A DNA stretch of 9,823 bases, from positions 1 through 9,823 of the forward strand of contig DCMX01000105.1 of the NCBI GenBank assembly GCA_002321855.1, read 5' to 3'. Position 1 is the first letter of the stretch, and every line of letters starts with the position of its first letter. The translations under genes were made by a program, and so were the position numbers. Below the pieces are notes generated by a model. The model worked only from the letters and a program-made list of their open reading frames with translations, searched no databases and was not told the origin of the DNA. This DNA comes from Fidelibacterota bacterium UBA1611. Lineage in GTDB: Bacteria; Fidelibacterota; Marinisomatia; Marinisomatales; UBA1611. Positions 1 through 6,984 of the stretch are shown piece after piece.

Positions 1-504
1 ATAGGTACCCATGGGATTGTCAGGATTGGCAATATAAATGATCTTAGTGTAATCTGTGATCTTTTCGGCCATGGCTTGTAGGTCATAACGGTAATTCTTC
101 ATAGGGACCCAATGGACCCGTCGTCCAGATGCATTCGCCAGAACTCGGAATCCAATGAAAGAATTATCTGCGCTGATAAGTTCGTCATCACTTAATAAGA
201 ATGTTCTCATAATGGTGGACATTATTCCTTCAGAACCGGCACCTATGATCACATTTTCCTTCTTAACATTGAATCGCTCAGATAATTTTTTTCTCAGCTC
301 GTAGCCGATCGCATCAGGATAGCGATGTAACCGATCAAAGGATTTTTTAATAGCTGCTAATCCTTTTGGAGAAGGCCCAAGTGGATTCTCATTGGATGCC
401 AATTTGATGAAATCAGTTATTCCTAATTCTCTCTTTGCTTCCTTGATAGATTTGCCAGGCTTGTAGTTGTCCAGCTGTTTGATATAGGAAGGGACCAGTG
501 CCAT
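1..504 (-). CDS. hisC: Histidinol-phosphate aminotransferase, N-terminal part (runs off left edge)
   Basis: This is a fold-type I, PLP-dependent aminotransferase that would convert imidazole-acetol phosphate and glutamate to histidinol phosphate in histidine synthesis; HisC-like enzymes often also act on aromatic keto acids. The 168 visible codons start at an ATG (504, reading leftward). They show the YKPGK element near residue 13, the HisC signature KLASNENPLGPSP around residues 33-45, RYPDA in the substrate-binding region, GAGSEGIM (cofactor phosphate region), and IANPDNPMGTY at the edge, which matches the NPNNPTGT motif of class I/II aminotransferases. The PLP lysine and the C-terminal half lie outside the window. 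The gene starts 2 nt after the stop of the Lrp-type regulator, so the two are very likely cotranscribed. No Shine-Dalgarno is seen. The family is clear; the exact substrate (histidinol phosphate or an aromatic amino acid) cannot be fixed from this part. Confidence 0.9.
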   Translation of the reverse strand, partial: MALVPSYIKQLDNYKPGKSIKEAKRELGITDFIKLASNENPLGPSPKGLAAIKKSFDRLHRYPDAIGYELRKKLSERFNVKKENVIIGAGSEGIMSTIMRTFLLSDDELISADNSFIGFRVLANASGRRVHWVPMKNYRYDLQAMAEKITDYTKIIYIANPDNPMGTY

Positions 505-506
505 GA

Positions 507-965
507 TTATATCACTAATCGTGTTTCCTGTTTAAAAGTGGATAGAACAACCGAGGTTTTCAAATTTTGTACATTAGGCAAAGCAGATAATTGATGTAAT
601 ATTAATTCCTCATAGGTAGGAATATCTTTGGTAGCGATCTTTAATAGAAAATCTGCTTCACCTGTGATGTGATGGCATTCCAATATCTCAGTTATATTAG
701 CAACTGCTTTGAAGAAGTCTTCAACAGGGGTTTTTCCATGGCGGGCAAGCTTCACCTCCACATAGGTAAAACATCTATAACCCGCTAATTGAGGATTCAA
801 TAAAGTGATATATTTATCAATTATACCTGATGCTTCTAGCTTTTTGACCCTTTCTAAAGTGCTGGATGGTGACAAACCTACATGTTTGGCCAACTCTGCA
901 TTCGTGATACGACCATTCTCCTGAAGTTTATTCAGTAATTGTATGTCTTTATTGTCCAAATACAT
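507..965 (-). CDS. Lrp/AsnC family transcriptional regulator
   Basis: A 152-residue DNA-binding regulator of the feast/famine (Lrp/AsnC) family, within the usual 150-165 aa. An N-terminal winged helix-turn-helix covers about residues 5-60: it opens with LDNKDIQLLNKLQENGRI, and the recognition region is ELAKHVGLSPSSTLERVKKLE. An RAM/ligand-binding domain follows (about 65-145), with the VEVKL strand, the effector-loop motif TGEADFLLKI and the closing PNVQNLKTSVVLSTF. Such proteins form dimers to octamers and bind amino acids at the RAM interface. The frame stays open upstream to 1088, but that 41-residue extension is low-complexity I/Y/N-rich translation of AT-rich DNA. The ATG at 965, directly before the canonical LDxxDxxIL-like start, is therefore chosen. 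The gene lies 2 nt upstream of hisC on the same strand, suggesting regulation of that aminotransferase and of itself. No Shine-Dalgarno precedes it. Confidence 0.93.
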   Translation of the reverse strand: MYLDNKDIQLLNKLQENGRITNAELAKHVGLSPSSTLERVKKLEASGIIDKYITLLNPQLAGYRCFTYVEVKLARHGKTPVEDFFKAVANITEILECHHITGEADFLLKIATKDIPTYEELILHQLSALPNVQNLKTSVVLSTFKQETRLVI

Positions 966-1107
966 GAAAATATTTTGTATATAATTATTATTAATAAATA
1001 ATATATGGTATTTATAATATATTACCAAATATAATACTGATAATATATAATTTTTATAAAAACGATAGGAAGAATAAACTTCAATCACATTATATGTACT
1101 ATCTATT
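966..1107. promoter_or_regulatory. Divergent promoter/operator region between the Lrp-type gene and sfsA
   Basis: This 142-bp non-coding stretch separates two divergent genes and is extremely AT-rich. On the plus strand it has three exact TATAAT hexamers at 1013-1018, 1030-1035 and 1046-1051, each 16-17 bp after the last, but no matching TTGACA-like -35 box. On the minus strand it has TATATTTG (1033 down to 1026), which fits the Bacteroidota -7 consensus TAnnTTTG and lies about 60 nt before the lrp-type ATG; no matching -33 TTTG is seen. A 12-bp A/T palindrome lies at 1051-1062. In DNA this AT-rich, TATAAT can arise by chance, so the exact promoters are uncertain. That both transcription units start here follows from gene orientation. 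Confidence 0.6.
1006..1027. repeat. Hyphenated inverted repeat TGGTA-N12-TACCA, possible operator
   Basis: The 5-bp arms TGGTA (1006-1010) and TACCA (1023-1027) are perfect inverted complements around an all-A/T 12-bp centre that contains a TATAAT hexamer (1013-1018). It lies about 40 nt upstream of the Lrp-type start codon. Lrp-family sites are imperfect palindromes with AT-rich centres, so an autoregulatory operator is plausible. The arms are short and only one copy is obvious, so this remains a candidate. Confidence 0.35.
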
Positions 1108-1830
1108 GTGAAGATAAAGGGCCCATTGGTTCACGCAAAATTCATTGAAAGGCCTAACAGGTTTATCACTGTTATTGAAGTTAATGGTGTTCAATACCGA
1201 AGTCACTTGGCCGATCCAGGAAGATTAAAAGAATTGTTGACCCCTGGTGCGGATCTCATGGTACGAAAAGCTCCCATTGGTTCAGAGAGGAAAACAAAAT
1301 ATTCTACTGTTATGGTTAAACACAAAGGACAATTGATATCCTTGGTCTCATCTTTGCCCAACCAGTTCGTAAAAGAAATGTTGGAACAAAAAAAACTTCC
1401 TATGTTTAATAATTATTCGATGGTTCGTCCTGAAATAAGTGTAGGAGATCACCGTTTTGATTTTCTGCTAAATGATCAACAGGGTAACAAGTTTTATCTG
1501 GAAATAAAATCAGTTACCTTTGTTAGTAATGGTGTGGCCCAATTTCCAGATGCTATCACGGTACGCGGAAGGAAACATGCAATTGCATTAAAAAGATTGG
1601 TTGAATCAGGGGAAAAAGCAGGAATATTGTTTGTTTGTCAGCGGTCCGATGCAATATCATTCCGTCCAATGTGGGAACGAGATCCAAAACTAGGTCAAGC
1701 AGTGCTATCAGCCAGTCAAGCTGGCGTGGAGGTCTGGTGTATCACTCTAAATGTGAGTGAGTCAGCAATCACATTTTGCAAGGAGATCCCTGTAAATTTA
1801 GCCCTTCAAGATTCTATTCGATCAAATTGA
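1108..1830 (+). CDS. sfsA: SfsA family protein (sugar fermentation stimulation protein homolog)
   Basis: A 240-residue SfsA homolog, the usual length for the family. The family combines an N-terminal OB-fold-like domain with a C-terminal PD-(D/E)XK nuclease-like domain. The E. coli gene was named for an effect on maltose metabolism, and the true molecular role is unsettled. Visible signatures are HLADPGRLKELL (residues 33-44, the NPGR/NTGAM region of relatives), FDFLL (D118), YLEIKSVTF (E132 and K134, completing D-ExK) and FPDAITVRGRKH (146-157). The nuclease-like residues are therefore all present. The start is a GTG at 1108: the next upstream in-frame codons are not usual starts, and the protein begins at the expected place before the HAKFIERPNRF segment. 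No Shine-Dalgarno is visible. It is the first gene of the rightward operon, and its stop codon overlaps or abuts the lipoprotein start. Confidence 0.93.
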   Translation: MKIKGPLVHAKFIERPNRFITVIEVNGVQYRSHLADPGRLKELLTPGADLMVRKAPIGSERKTKYSTVMVKHKGQLISLVSSLPNQFVKEMLEQKKLPMFNNYSMVRPEISVGDHRFDFLLNDQQGNKFYLEIKSVTFVSNGVAQFPDAITVRGRKHAIALKRLVESGEKAGILFVCQRSDAISFRPMWERDPKLGQAVLSASQAGVEVWCITLNVSESAITFCKEIPVNLALQDSIRSN

Positions 1831-3500
1831 TCTTGACAAAAGAATACACAATAAAACATTTTATCCTTAGCGGGATTCTTTTTATCTATTCGTGTGCTGC
1901 GATTCAGGCACCTCCGGGAGGACCAAAAGATATTATCCCACCAGAATTGGTTCACGCTGTTCCCACTAATGGGTCCATATATTTTAAAGGAGGGCGGGTC
2001 GAGCTGGTCTTTTCGGAATACCTTCAAGAAAACTCAGTCCATAATGCGATACGAATTCAACCAAGCTTGCCAGAACCACTGGAAATAGAGTATAAAGGTC
2101 GAACCTTATGGGTTGATTTTCCAGATAGCTTAGCAGAAAATCAGACCTATATCATATCAATCAACAGAGACCTAAGGGATGAACATGGTGTTCAATTAGG
2201 CCAAGGTCTACAAATTGCCTATGCAACCGGTAGTGAAATTGATCGGGGAGAAATAAACGGTAAAGTATACTATGACAAACCTGTAGCACTACATCTTTGG
2301 ATGGTAAATTCCGAAAGTGACCTGACCCAATTTTATAAGACCTCTCCTGACTATGTAACAGATGCCGATAATGAAGGAAATTATTCGTTTTACCATCTAT
2401 CATCTGGCTCTTATAGATTGATGGGTGTGGATAGATCATCTGCAGGATTATCACTAGATCCAGAACGCATGATCTATGGATTATCTTGGAAGAATATAGT
2501 TCAACTTGATTCGAACCAGGTCAGGGATGGGATCAATATGCGTATCGCAGAAAGACCCCGAATAATTAAGTTAATAAGGGGAGAATGGCTCGACCGGAAC
2601 TGGGGAAAACTTTTCTTTTCTGATAATATTTCAAAGTATGAGAAATTATTGTCCGTACATGTTATCAAAGATAGTTCGATCTTGATTCCTACAACTTTTC
2701 TTGACATGTTGGATAAGGAGGTTCTTCACTTTACTCTACCAGATTCTTTACCAGGTGATTCACGCCTTACTATTACCATACCCGCCATTTCTCAAGGAGA
2801 AAGGACCCTTATTGATTCAGGTAGGGTGACAGTGAGAGCGTCATCGGAATCAGATACTTCCTATCTTGATATAATTAATCCAAAAAATGGATTTGAGATA
2901 AAACCTGAGGAAGACCGGATCGTACCACTAGATATTTTCTTTTCCCGCATTATGAAAGATTCTATTAACGAAGACGCAATACATTTGTTATCCGATACAA
3001 TTGCCATTTCATTTTTCCCTCAATGGTTATCACCTCTTCATCTTCAGATAGTGCCAAAGGAGAATTGGATACCACGGTCAAAATTCTCTCTTGTTATAAT
3101 GCGGGATAGAATTTCCCCTTTCTTTGGAAGAAGTTTACAAGATTCAATAAAAACCATACAGATTTCCACTACAAATTTCATAGGGTTTGGGAATTTAATA
3201 GGACGTATAGAAAAGCCTTATCCACAACCTTTAGTAGCTGAGTTGGTGCCTTTTGAAAATGAACAGAGTAAACAATGGACGGTTGTAAATTCCAACTCTG
3301 AATTTGAGATTAGCCATGTTTCCGAAGGAAAATACTCATTGTTGATTTTTAATGATTTGGATGGCATCCGGAATTATTCCTACGGCCAGGTTGACCCATT
3401 TCGACCTGCAGAATGGTTTCAGTTTCTCCCGGATACAATAACGATTCGTAATAACTGGGATATGGAAATAACAGATATTCGGCTTGAGCAACTACCTTAA
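1827..3500 (+). CDS. Ig-like domain lipoprotein (Big_5/SbsA-type), probably outer-membrane anchored
   Basis: A roughly 557-residue secreted lipoprotein. A short hydrophobic segment (FILSGILFIYS) is followed by Cys at codon 1893-1895, a lipobox-like IYSC (Tyr at -2 is slightly unusual), then APPGGPKDIIPPELV. A Cys followed by PxGGPKD and PP is typical of a Bacteroidota-type Ig-like lipoprotein family. About residues 35-130 form an Ig-like fold (VELVFSEYL). A carboxypeptidase-regulatory-like segment follows (GEINGKVYY to SFYHLSSGSYRLMGVD). A second Ig-like unit lies near 350-450 (LDIFFSRIMKDSI), and a C-terminal beta domain ends with PFRPAEWFQFLPDTI. No catalytic motif is seen; the function is unknown and presumably structural or in envelope assembly. 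The start is uncertain: TTG 1827 overlaps the sfsA TGA as TTGA and is preferred; TTG 1833 and TTG 1776 are alternatives. No ATG lies before the signal peptide. manC follows with no spacer. Confidence 0.85.
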   Translation: MILTKEYTIKHFILSGILFIYSCAAIQAPPGGPKDIIPPELVHAVPTNGSIYFKGGRVELVFSEYLQENSVHNAIRIQPSLPEPLEIEYKGRTLWVDFPDSLAENQTYIISINRDLRDEHGVQLGQGLQIAYATGSEIDRGEINGKVYYDKPVALHLWMVNSESDLTQFYKTSPDYVTDADNEGNYSFYHLSSGSYRLMGVDRSSAGLSLDPERMIYGLSWKNIVQLDSNQVRDGINMRIAERPRIIKLIRGEWLDRNWGKLFFSDNISKYEKLLSVHVIKDSSILIPTTFLDMLDKEVLHFTLPDSLPGDSRLTITIPAISQGERTLIDSGRVTVRASSESDTSYLDIINPKNGFEIKPEEDRIVPLDIFFSRIMKDSINEDAIHLLSDTIAISFFPQWLSPLHLQIVPKENWIPRSKFSLVIMRDRISPFFGRSLQDSIKTIQISTTNFIGFGNLIGRIEKPYPQPLVAELVPFENEQSKQWTVVNSNSEFEISHVSEGKYSLLIFNDLDGIRNYSYGQVDPFRPAEWFQFLPDTITIRNNWDMEITDIRLEQLP

Positions 3501-4559
3501 ATGCATTGTGTGATATTAGCAGGTGGTATTGGTACAAGGTTTTGGCCTTATAGTCGAATTAATAGACCAAAACAACTTTTAAATATAATTGGAGACCAGT
3601 CCATGCTCCAAATGACGGTTGATCGCTTGAGAAAATTGAGATCAACAAAGGAAATCTATATTATTACCCGAAAAGAGTTACATGATACTATTGCATCAGA
3701 AATAAAAGGAATTGACCCGAAGAATATTGTTGTTGAACCGAGCGGCAAAAATACGGCCCCGGCCATAGGACTTATGGCTTTGAAAATAACCGAATCTGAA
3801 CCAGAAGCGGTTATGGGTGTATTCCCAGCAGATCATTTGATTGTGGGTCACCGTGATTTTGAGAATACTATAGATCAAGCAGATCTCATGGCTAAGAAAA
3901 ATTCCGGTTTGATTGCGATTGGAATTAATCCCACCTATGCTTCAACAGAATATGGATATATTCAATATGAGCAAGTAGAAAACAAAAAAGATTTGTTTGG
4001 ATATAAAGTAAAAACATTTGCGGAAAAGCCTCATGCAAAGTTGGCAAAACGGTTTTTAGCCAGTGGAGACTTTTTATGGAATGCTGGTATTTTTGTTTGG
4101 GATACCAATATATTATTATCTTCCATGAAAATGCATATGCCTGAACTCTACGAATTTTTGAGAGAGATCAAAAAATGTATTCAAAAAGATAAACCATTTG
4201 ACCATGTTTGGAAAAATATCACGCCGGAATCCATTGATTATGGATTGATGGAGAAATCGGATGATATATTTGTGATTCCTGGGAAATTTAAGTGGAGTGA
4301 TCTAGGGTCCTGGAATGCTTTGTATGATGTGCTAACAAAATCAAAAGGTGAAAATGTGGTCCATGGGGCTGGTATGGTACTAAGCGGTGAAAATAACCTG
4401 GTACATTCAAATGGCCGTTTCACTGCTATTGTCGGTGCGGATAATTTGGCTGTTATTAATACAGAAGATGCCACTTTGGTGGTTCCCAAGGAAAAGGTAG
4501 ACCACATAAAAGATCTGGTATTTTTACTAAAAAAAGAAGGTCATGAGAACTTGCTTTAA
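3501..4559 (+). CDS. manC: Mannose-1-phosphate guanylyltransferase (GDP-mannose pyrophosphorylase)
   Basis: This cytoplasmic nucleotidyltransferase makes GDP-mannose and pyrophosphate from GTP and mannose-1-phosphate, supplying mannose, fucose or rhamnose-type sugars for surface glycans. The 352 residues carry the full set of family motifs: the nucleotide loop LAGGIGTRFWPYSR (6-19) with RPKQLL just after, EPSGKNTAPAIGL, FPADH, EYGYIQ, the active-site FAEKP (173-177), FLWNAGIFVW (W193-N-A-G), SIDYGLMEKS and KWSDLGSW (264-271). At this length it is the monofunctional form, without the C-terminal cupin phosphomannose isomerase domain of bifunctional ManC/AlgA enzymes. The ATG is the first base after the lipoprotein stop, and the stop overlaps the next start (TAATG), so translation is probably coupled on both sides. 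No Shine-Dalgarno is present. Confidence 0.95.
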   Translation: MHCVILAGGIGTRFWPYSRINRPKQLLNIIGDQSMLQMTVDRLRKLRSTKEIYIITRKELHDTIASEIKGIDPKNIVVEPSGKNTAPAIGLMALKITESEPEAVMGVFPADHLIVGHRDFENTIDQADLMAKKNSGLIAIGINPTYASTEYGYIQYEQVENKKDLFGYKVKTFAEKPHAKLAKRFLASGDFLWNAGIFVWDTNILLSSMKMHMPELYEFLREIKKCIQKDKPFDHVWKNITPESIDYGLMEKSDDIFVIPGKFKWSDLGSWNALYDVLTKSKGENVVHGAGMVLSGENNLVHSNGRFTAIVGADNLAVINTEDATLVVPKEKVDHIKDLVFLLKKEGHENLL

Positions 4560-4819
4560 TGAAATCTGAAGAATTATTAGAAGAATTTGAGCTACTCAGT
4601 GATCGAATAGGTGTAAAGATCATCAAAGGAAAAGGTGATTTTACGGGCGGTAATTGTACAATAAATGAAGAAAAGGTCATTGTAATTAATAATAATAAAC
4701 CTATAGAACAGCGTCTAAATATTCTGGCGAAATCTTTTATAGAATATGATCTTGATAAACTTTACATTGTTCCTGCTCTTCGAGCATACATTGATGATTG
4801 CCAGACTTTAGGTCTTTAA
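4559..4819 (+). CDS. Small conserved-looking protein of unknown function (86 aa)
   Basis: I do not recognise a named family with certainty. The protein is 86 residues, soluble and acidic at its N-terminus. It starts with a helix (EELLEEFELLSDRIGVKI), followed by a beta-rich GDFTGGNCTINEEKVIVINNN, a helix (IEQRLNILAKSFIEYDL), and a closing LYIVPALRAYID. The order GGxC, a strand ending in INNN, an (L)AKSF helix and then a PALR segment resembles small uncharacterised proteins from several bacterial phyla. It also vaguely recalls the lead-in to the active-site helix of ImmA/IrrE-type peptidases, but there is no HExxH, so no catalytic role is claimed. The ATG overlaps the manC stop by one base (TAATG), which supports a real, translationally coupled gene. 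It is the last gene before an 81-bp gap and a likely new promoter. Confidence 0.75.
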   Translation: MKSEELLEEFELLSDRIGVKIIKGKGDFTGGNCTINEEKVIVINNNKPIEQRLNILAKSFIEYDLDKLYIVPALRAYIDDCQTLGL

Positions 4820-4824
4820 TTCTC

Positions 4825-4854
4825 TTGATTTTCAGGGAATTCGAGTTTTACAAT
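4825..4854 (+). promoter_or_regulatory. Likely sigma70-type promoter for the EF-G-like gene
   Basis: TTGATT (4825-4830) and TACAAT (4849-4854) are separated by 18 bp and match the -35 and -10 consensus at 4/6 and 5/6. They lie in the only sizeable gap among the rightward genes, with the -10 box about 46 nt before the ATG at 4901. That would leave a leader of roughly 40 nt. No convincing terminator for the upstream operon is seen; only a weak AGGGAA/TTCCCT pairing (4834-4839 with 4863-4868) across a 23-nt loop. Read-through from manC is therefore possible. Confidence 0.45.
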
Positions 4855-4888
4855 CCGACCCTTTCCCTTCTAATTATTGCAACTTTTT

Positions 4889-4894
4889 AAAGGA
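4889..4894 (+). promoter_or_regulatory. Shine-Dalgarno site deciding the EF-G-like start
   Basis: AAAGGA ends 6 nt before the ATG at 4901, a good spacing. It is the only clear Shine-Dalgarno in the window, and it argues against the upstream in-frame TTG at 4877, which would put the site inside the coding region. Confidence 0.7.
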
Positions 4895-4900
4895 ATTTAC

Positions 4901-6976
4901 ATGAAACAATTCAATGCTGGGGATATAAGGAATTTTACTATTGTAGGTCATGGTGCTACTGGTAAAACATCACTCGTGGAAAGTATGCTAGTGCTTGGGG
5001 GTGAAATAAATCGTATGGGGACAATAGAAGCTGGTTCGACCGTGTCTGATTACCATCCTGGAGAAAAAGAGAGACAAATATCTATTCATTCAACTCCCCT
5101 TCATATGGAATGGACTGATAAAAAATTTAATATGATAGATGCTCCTGGATACTCTGATTTTATTGGCGAGGCTATTAGCTCACTGGCTGTTGTAGATATG
5201 GCGGTGATTTTAATTCACGCGGTTAACGGTATAGAAGTTGGTACTGAGACCATGTGGAACACGGTCACAAAAATTGGTATTCCCAAGACATTGGTAATCA
5301 ATGGTTTGGATAGGGAGAACACCAAGTTCGATCATATATTAAAACAGACCAGGGAACGATTTGGGAAAAATGTTTTTCCTATGCATTTGCCGGTGAATCC
5401 AGGACCGAATTTTAATCAGGTTGTGGACGTATTACGACGGGAATTAATTACTTATGATATTGACGGCAGTGGTAGGTATCAGGAAGAAGATGTTCCTGAA
5501 AACCTAGCATCAGAAGTAGATAAGCTCCATGAGGAACTTATCGAATTTGTAGCCGAATCAGATGATTCACTCCTCGAAAAATTCTTTGAACAGGGTGGTC
5601 TAACTGAAGAAGAAATGCGTGGTGGTATCCATCGTGCCATCCAAGATCAAACATTTGTACCTCTTTTTTGTACATCTGCTACGATAAATATAGGTGTAGC
5701 CAGACTATGCGATTTTATTGCAAAATATGGGGCATCACCAGATGATCGAAAAATAGTAAAAGCACATGATGAAAATGGAAACGATGTGGATATTTCCTTG
5801 GATGGGAGTGATACCGTTATTCAAGTATTCAAAACAATGGCGGAATCCCATGTAGGCGAGCTTTCACTATTTCGCGTCTATTCTGGATTAGTTAAAACAG
5901 GTACCGACCTATATAACACCAATCGAAAGAATTCTGAGAGGTTGGGGCAACTATTCGTCTTAAATGGAAAAAACCGCACACAAGTAGATCGTTTATCAGC
6001 AGGTGATATTGCCTCCGTGGTAAAGCTTAAAGACACTCACACAGGGAACACACTTTGTTCCGGTAAAAAGGTAATGCTCCCAGGATTAGATTTACCCAAT
6101 CCTAATATTCATTCTGCTATTAGTTCATCGGCAAAAGGTGACGAGGAAAAATTGGCTATTGGGCTTGCCACTCTCCATGAAGAGGACCCTACTTTCGTAT
6201 ATCGTGTGGATAGTGAAGTAAAACAAACCATTATCTCAGGACAAGGAGAATTGCATTTGCAGGTTAGCACAGAGAGGCTTAAACGAAATTTCAATCTTGA
6301 GATCGAACTTGCCAAACCGAAAATCCCATTTCGAGAAACAATCAATGGTAAGGGAGAAGCCAAATATCGGCATAAAAAACAATCAGGTGGAGCTGGTCAG
6401 TTTGCAGAAGTATGGATGCGCATCGAACCAATAGAACAGGGAAAAGGAGTTGAGTTCACTCACTCCCTTGTGGGTCAGAATGTGGACCGTGTCTTTGTAC
6501 CCTCTGTTGAAAAAGGGGTTAATGCAATTTGTAGTGAAGGCATTATTGCTGGATGTAAGGTGGTAGATCTCAAGGTAGATTTTTATGATGGTAAGATGCA
6601 TCCAGTAGATTCTAAGGATGTGGCCTTTCAGATGGCGGGTAAGATGGCCTTTCGTGAATCCTTTTTGGCTGCCCAACCCTGTCTTCTTGAACCGATCATG
6701 AATATAGAAGTAAAGGTACCAGAAGACCACATGGGTGATATCATGGGTGATATCTCTGGTAAACGCGGTAAGATACTTGGAGTGGACTCGGATGGTGGTT
6801 TTCAGATAATTAAAGCACAAGTACCACAGGCTGAACTATATAATTATGCTACCACGATTCGTTCATTGACCGGTGGTCGTGGATTGCACTCAGAAGAATT
6901 CAGCCATTATGAAAAAATGCCTAAGGATTTTGAATCTAAAATTGTTGCAACCAAGACAAAAGAAAACGAAGAGTAA
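4901..6976 (+). CDS. fusA2: Elongation factor G-like GTPase paralog (EF-G2 type)
   Basis: A 691-residue, full-length EF-G-fold protein that would act on the ribosome. The G domain has a P-loop GHGATGKT (16-23), switch I ERQIS (57-61, RGIT in canonical EF-G), switch II DAPGYSDF (80-87, canonical DTPGHVDF, so the catalytic His is Tyr84), G4 NGLD (134-137, canonical NKMD, so the Lys is Gly) and a TSA G5 element. Domain II, domain III (GQGELHLQV), domain IV (KKQSGGAGQF, 492-501) and domain V (GKRGKI to TGGRG) are all present. The domain IV tip keeps YDGKMHPVDS with His567, the counterpart of the translocation His in E. coli EF-G, so ribosome action is probably retained. These changes mark a paralog rather than the housekeeping EF-G. 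A Bacteroides EF-G2 is reported to support translation without GTP hydrolysis; likeness in function is inference. The HIT gene follows after 8 nt. Confidence 0.9.
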   Translation: MKQFNAGDIRNFTIVGHGATGKTSLVESMLVLGGEINRMGTIEAGSTVSDYHPGEKERQISIHSTPLHMEWTDKKFNMIDAPGYSDFIGEAISSLAVVDMAVILIHAVNGIEVGTETMWNTVTKIGIPKTLVINGLDRENTKFDHILKQTRERFGKNVFPMHLPVNPGPNFNQVVDVLRRELITYDIDGSGRYQEEDVPENLASEVDKLHEELIEFVAESDDSLLEKFFEQGGLTEEEMRGGIHRAIQDQTFVPLFCTSATINIGVARLCDFIAKYGASPDDRKIVKAHDENGNDVDISLDGSDTVIQVFKTMAESHVGELSLFRVYSGLVKTGTDLYNTNRKNSERLGQLFVLNGKNRTQVDRLSAGDIASVVKLKDTHTGNTLCSGKKVMLPGLDLPNPNIHSAISSSAKGDEEKLAIGLATLHEEDPTFVYRVDSEVKQTIISGQGELHLQVSTERLKRNFNLEIELAKPKIPFRETINGKGEAKYRHKKQSGGAGQFAEVWMRIEPIEQGKGVEFTHSLVGQNVDRVFVPSVEKGVNAICSEGIIAGCKVVDLKVDFYDGKMHPVDSKDVAFQMAGKMAFRESFLAAQPCLLEPIMNIEVKVPEDHMGDIMGDISGKRGKILGVDSDGGFQIIKAQVPQAELYNYATTIRSLTGGRGLHSEEFSHYEKMPKDFESKIVATKTKENEE

Positions 6977-6984
6977 ACTACTAA

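Noticed and set aside
966..1088. N-terminal extension of the Lrp-type reading frame by 41 residues
   Set aside because: The extension is I/Y/N-rich translation of very AT-rich DNA with no family likeness. The ATG at 965 gives the normal Lrp/AsnC start and length.
4834..4868. AGGGAA/TTCCCT pairing as a terminator after the 86-aa gene
   Set aside because: The stem is only 6 bp with a 23-nt loop and no following U-tract, and it overlaps the predicted transcription start of the next gene.
4877..4900. Upstream in-frame TTG adding 8 residues to the EF-G-like protein
   Set aside because: The ATG at 4901 has a well-spaced Shine-Dalgarno, which would be inside the coding region if TTG were used.
6731..6754. 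Perfect tandem 12-bp repeat (ATGGGTGATATC twice)
   Set aside because: It encodes MGDIMGDI, which matches the conserved MGDVIGDL segment of EF-G domain V, so the repeat reflects the protein motif.
6383..6820. Open frame of 145 codons on the minus strand
   Set aside because: Antisense to EF-G-like domains IV and V; no motif or separate start signal.
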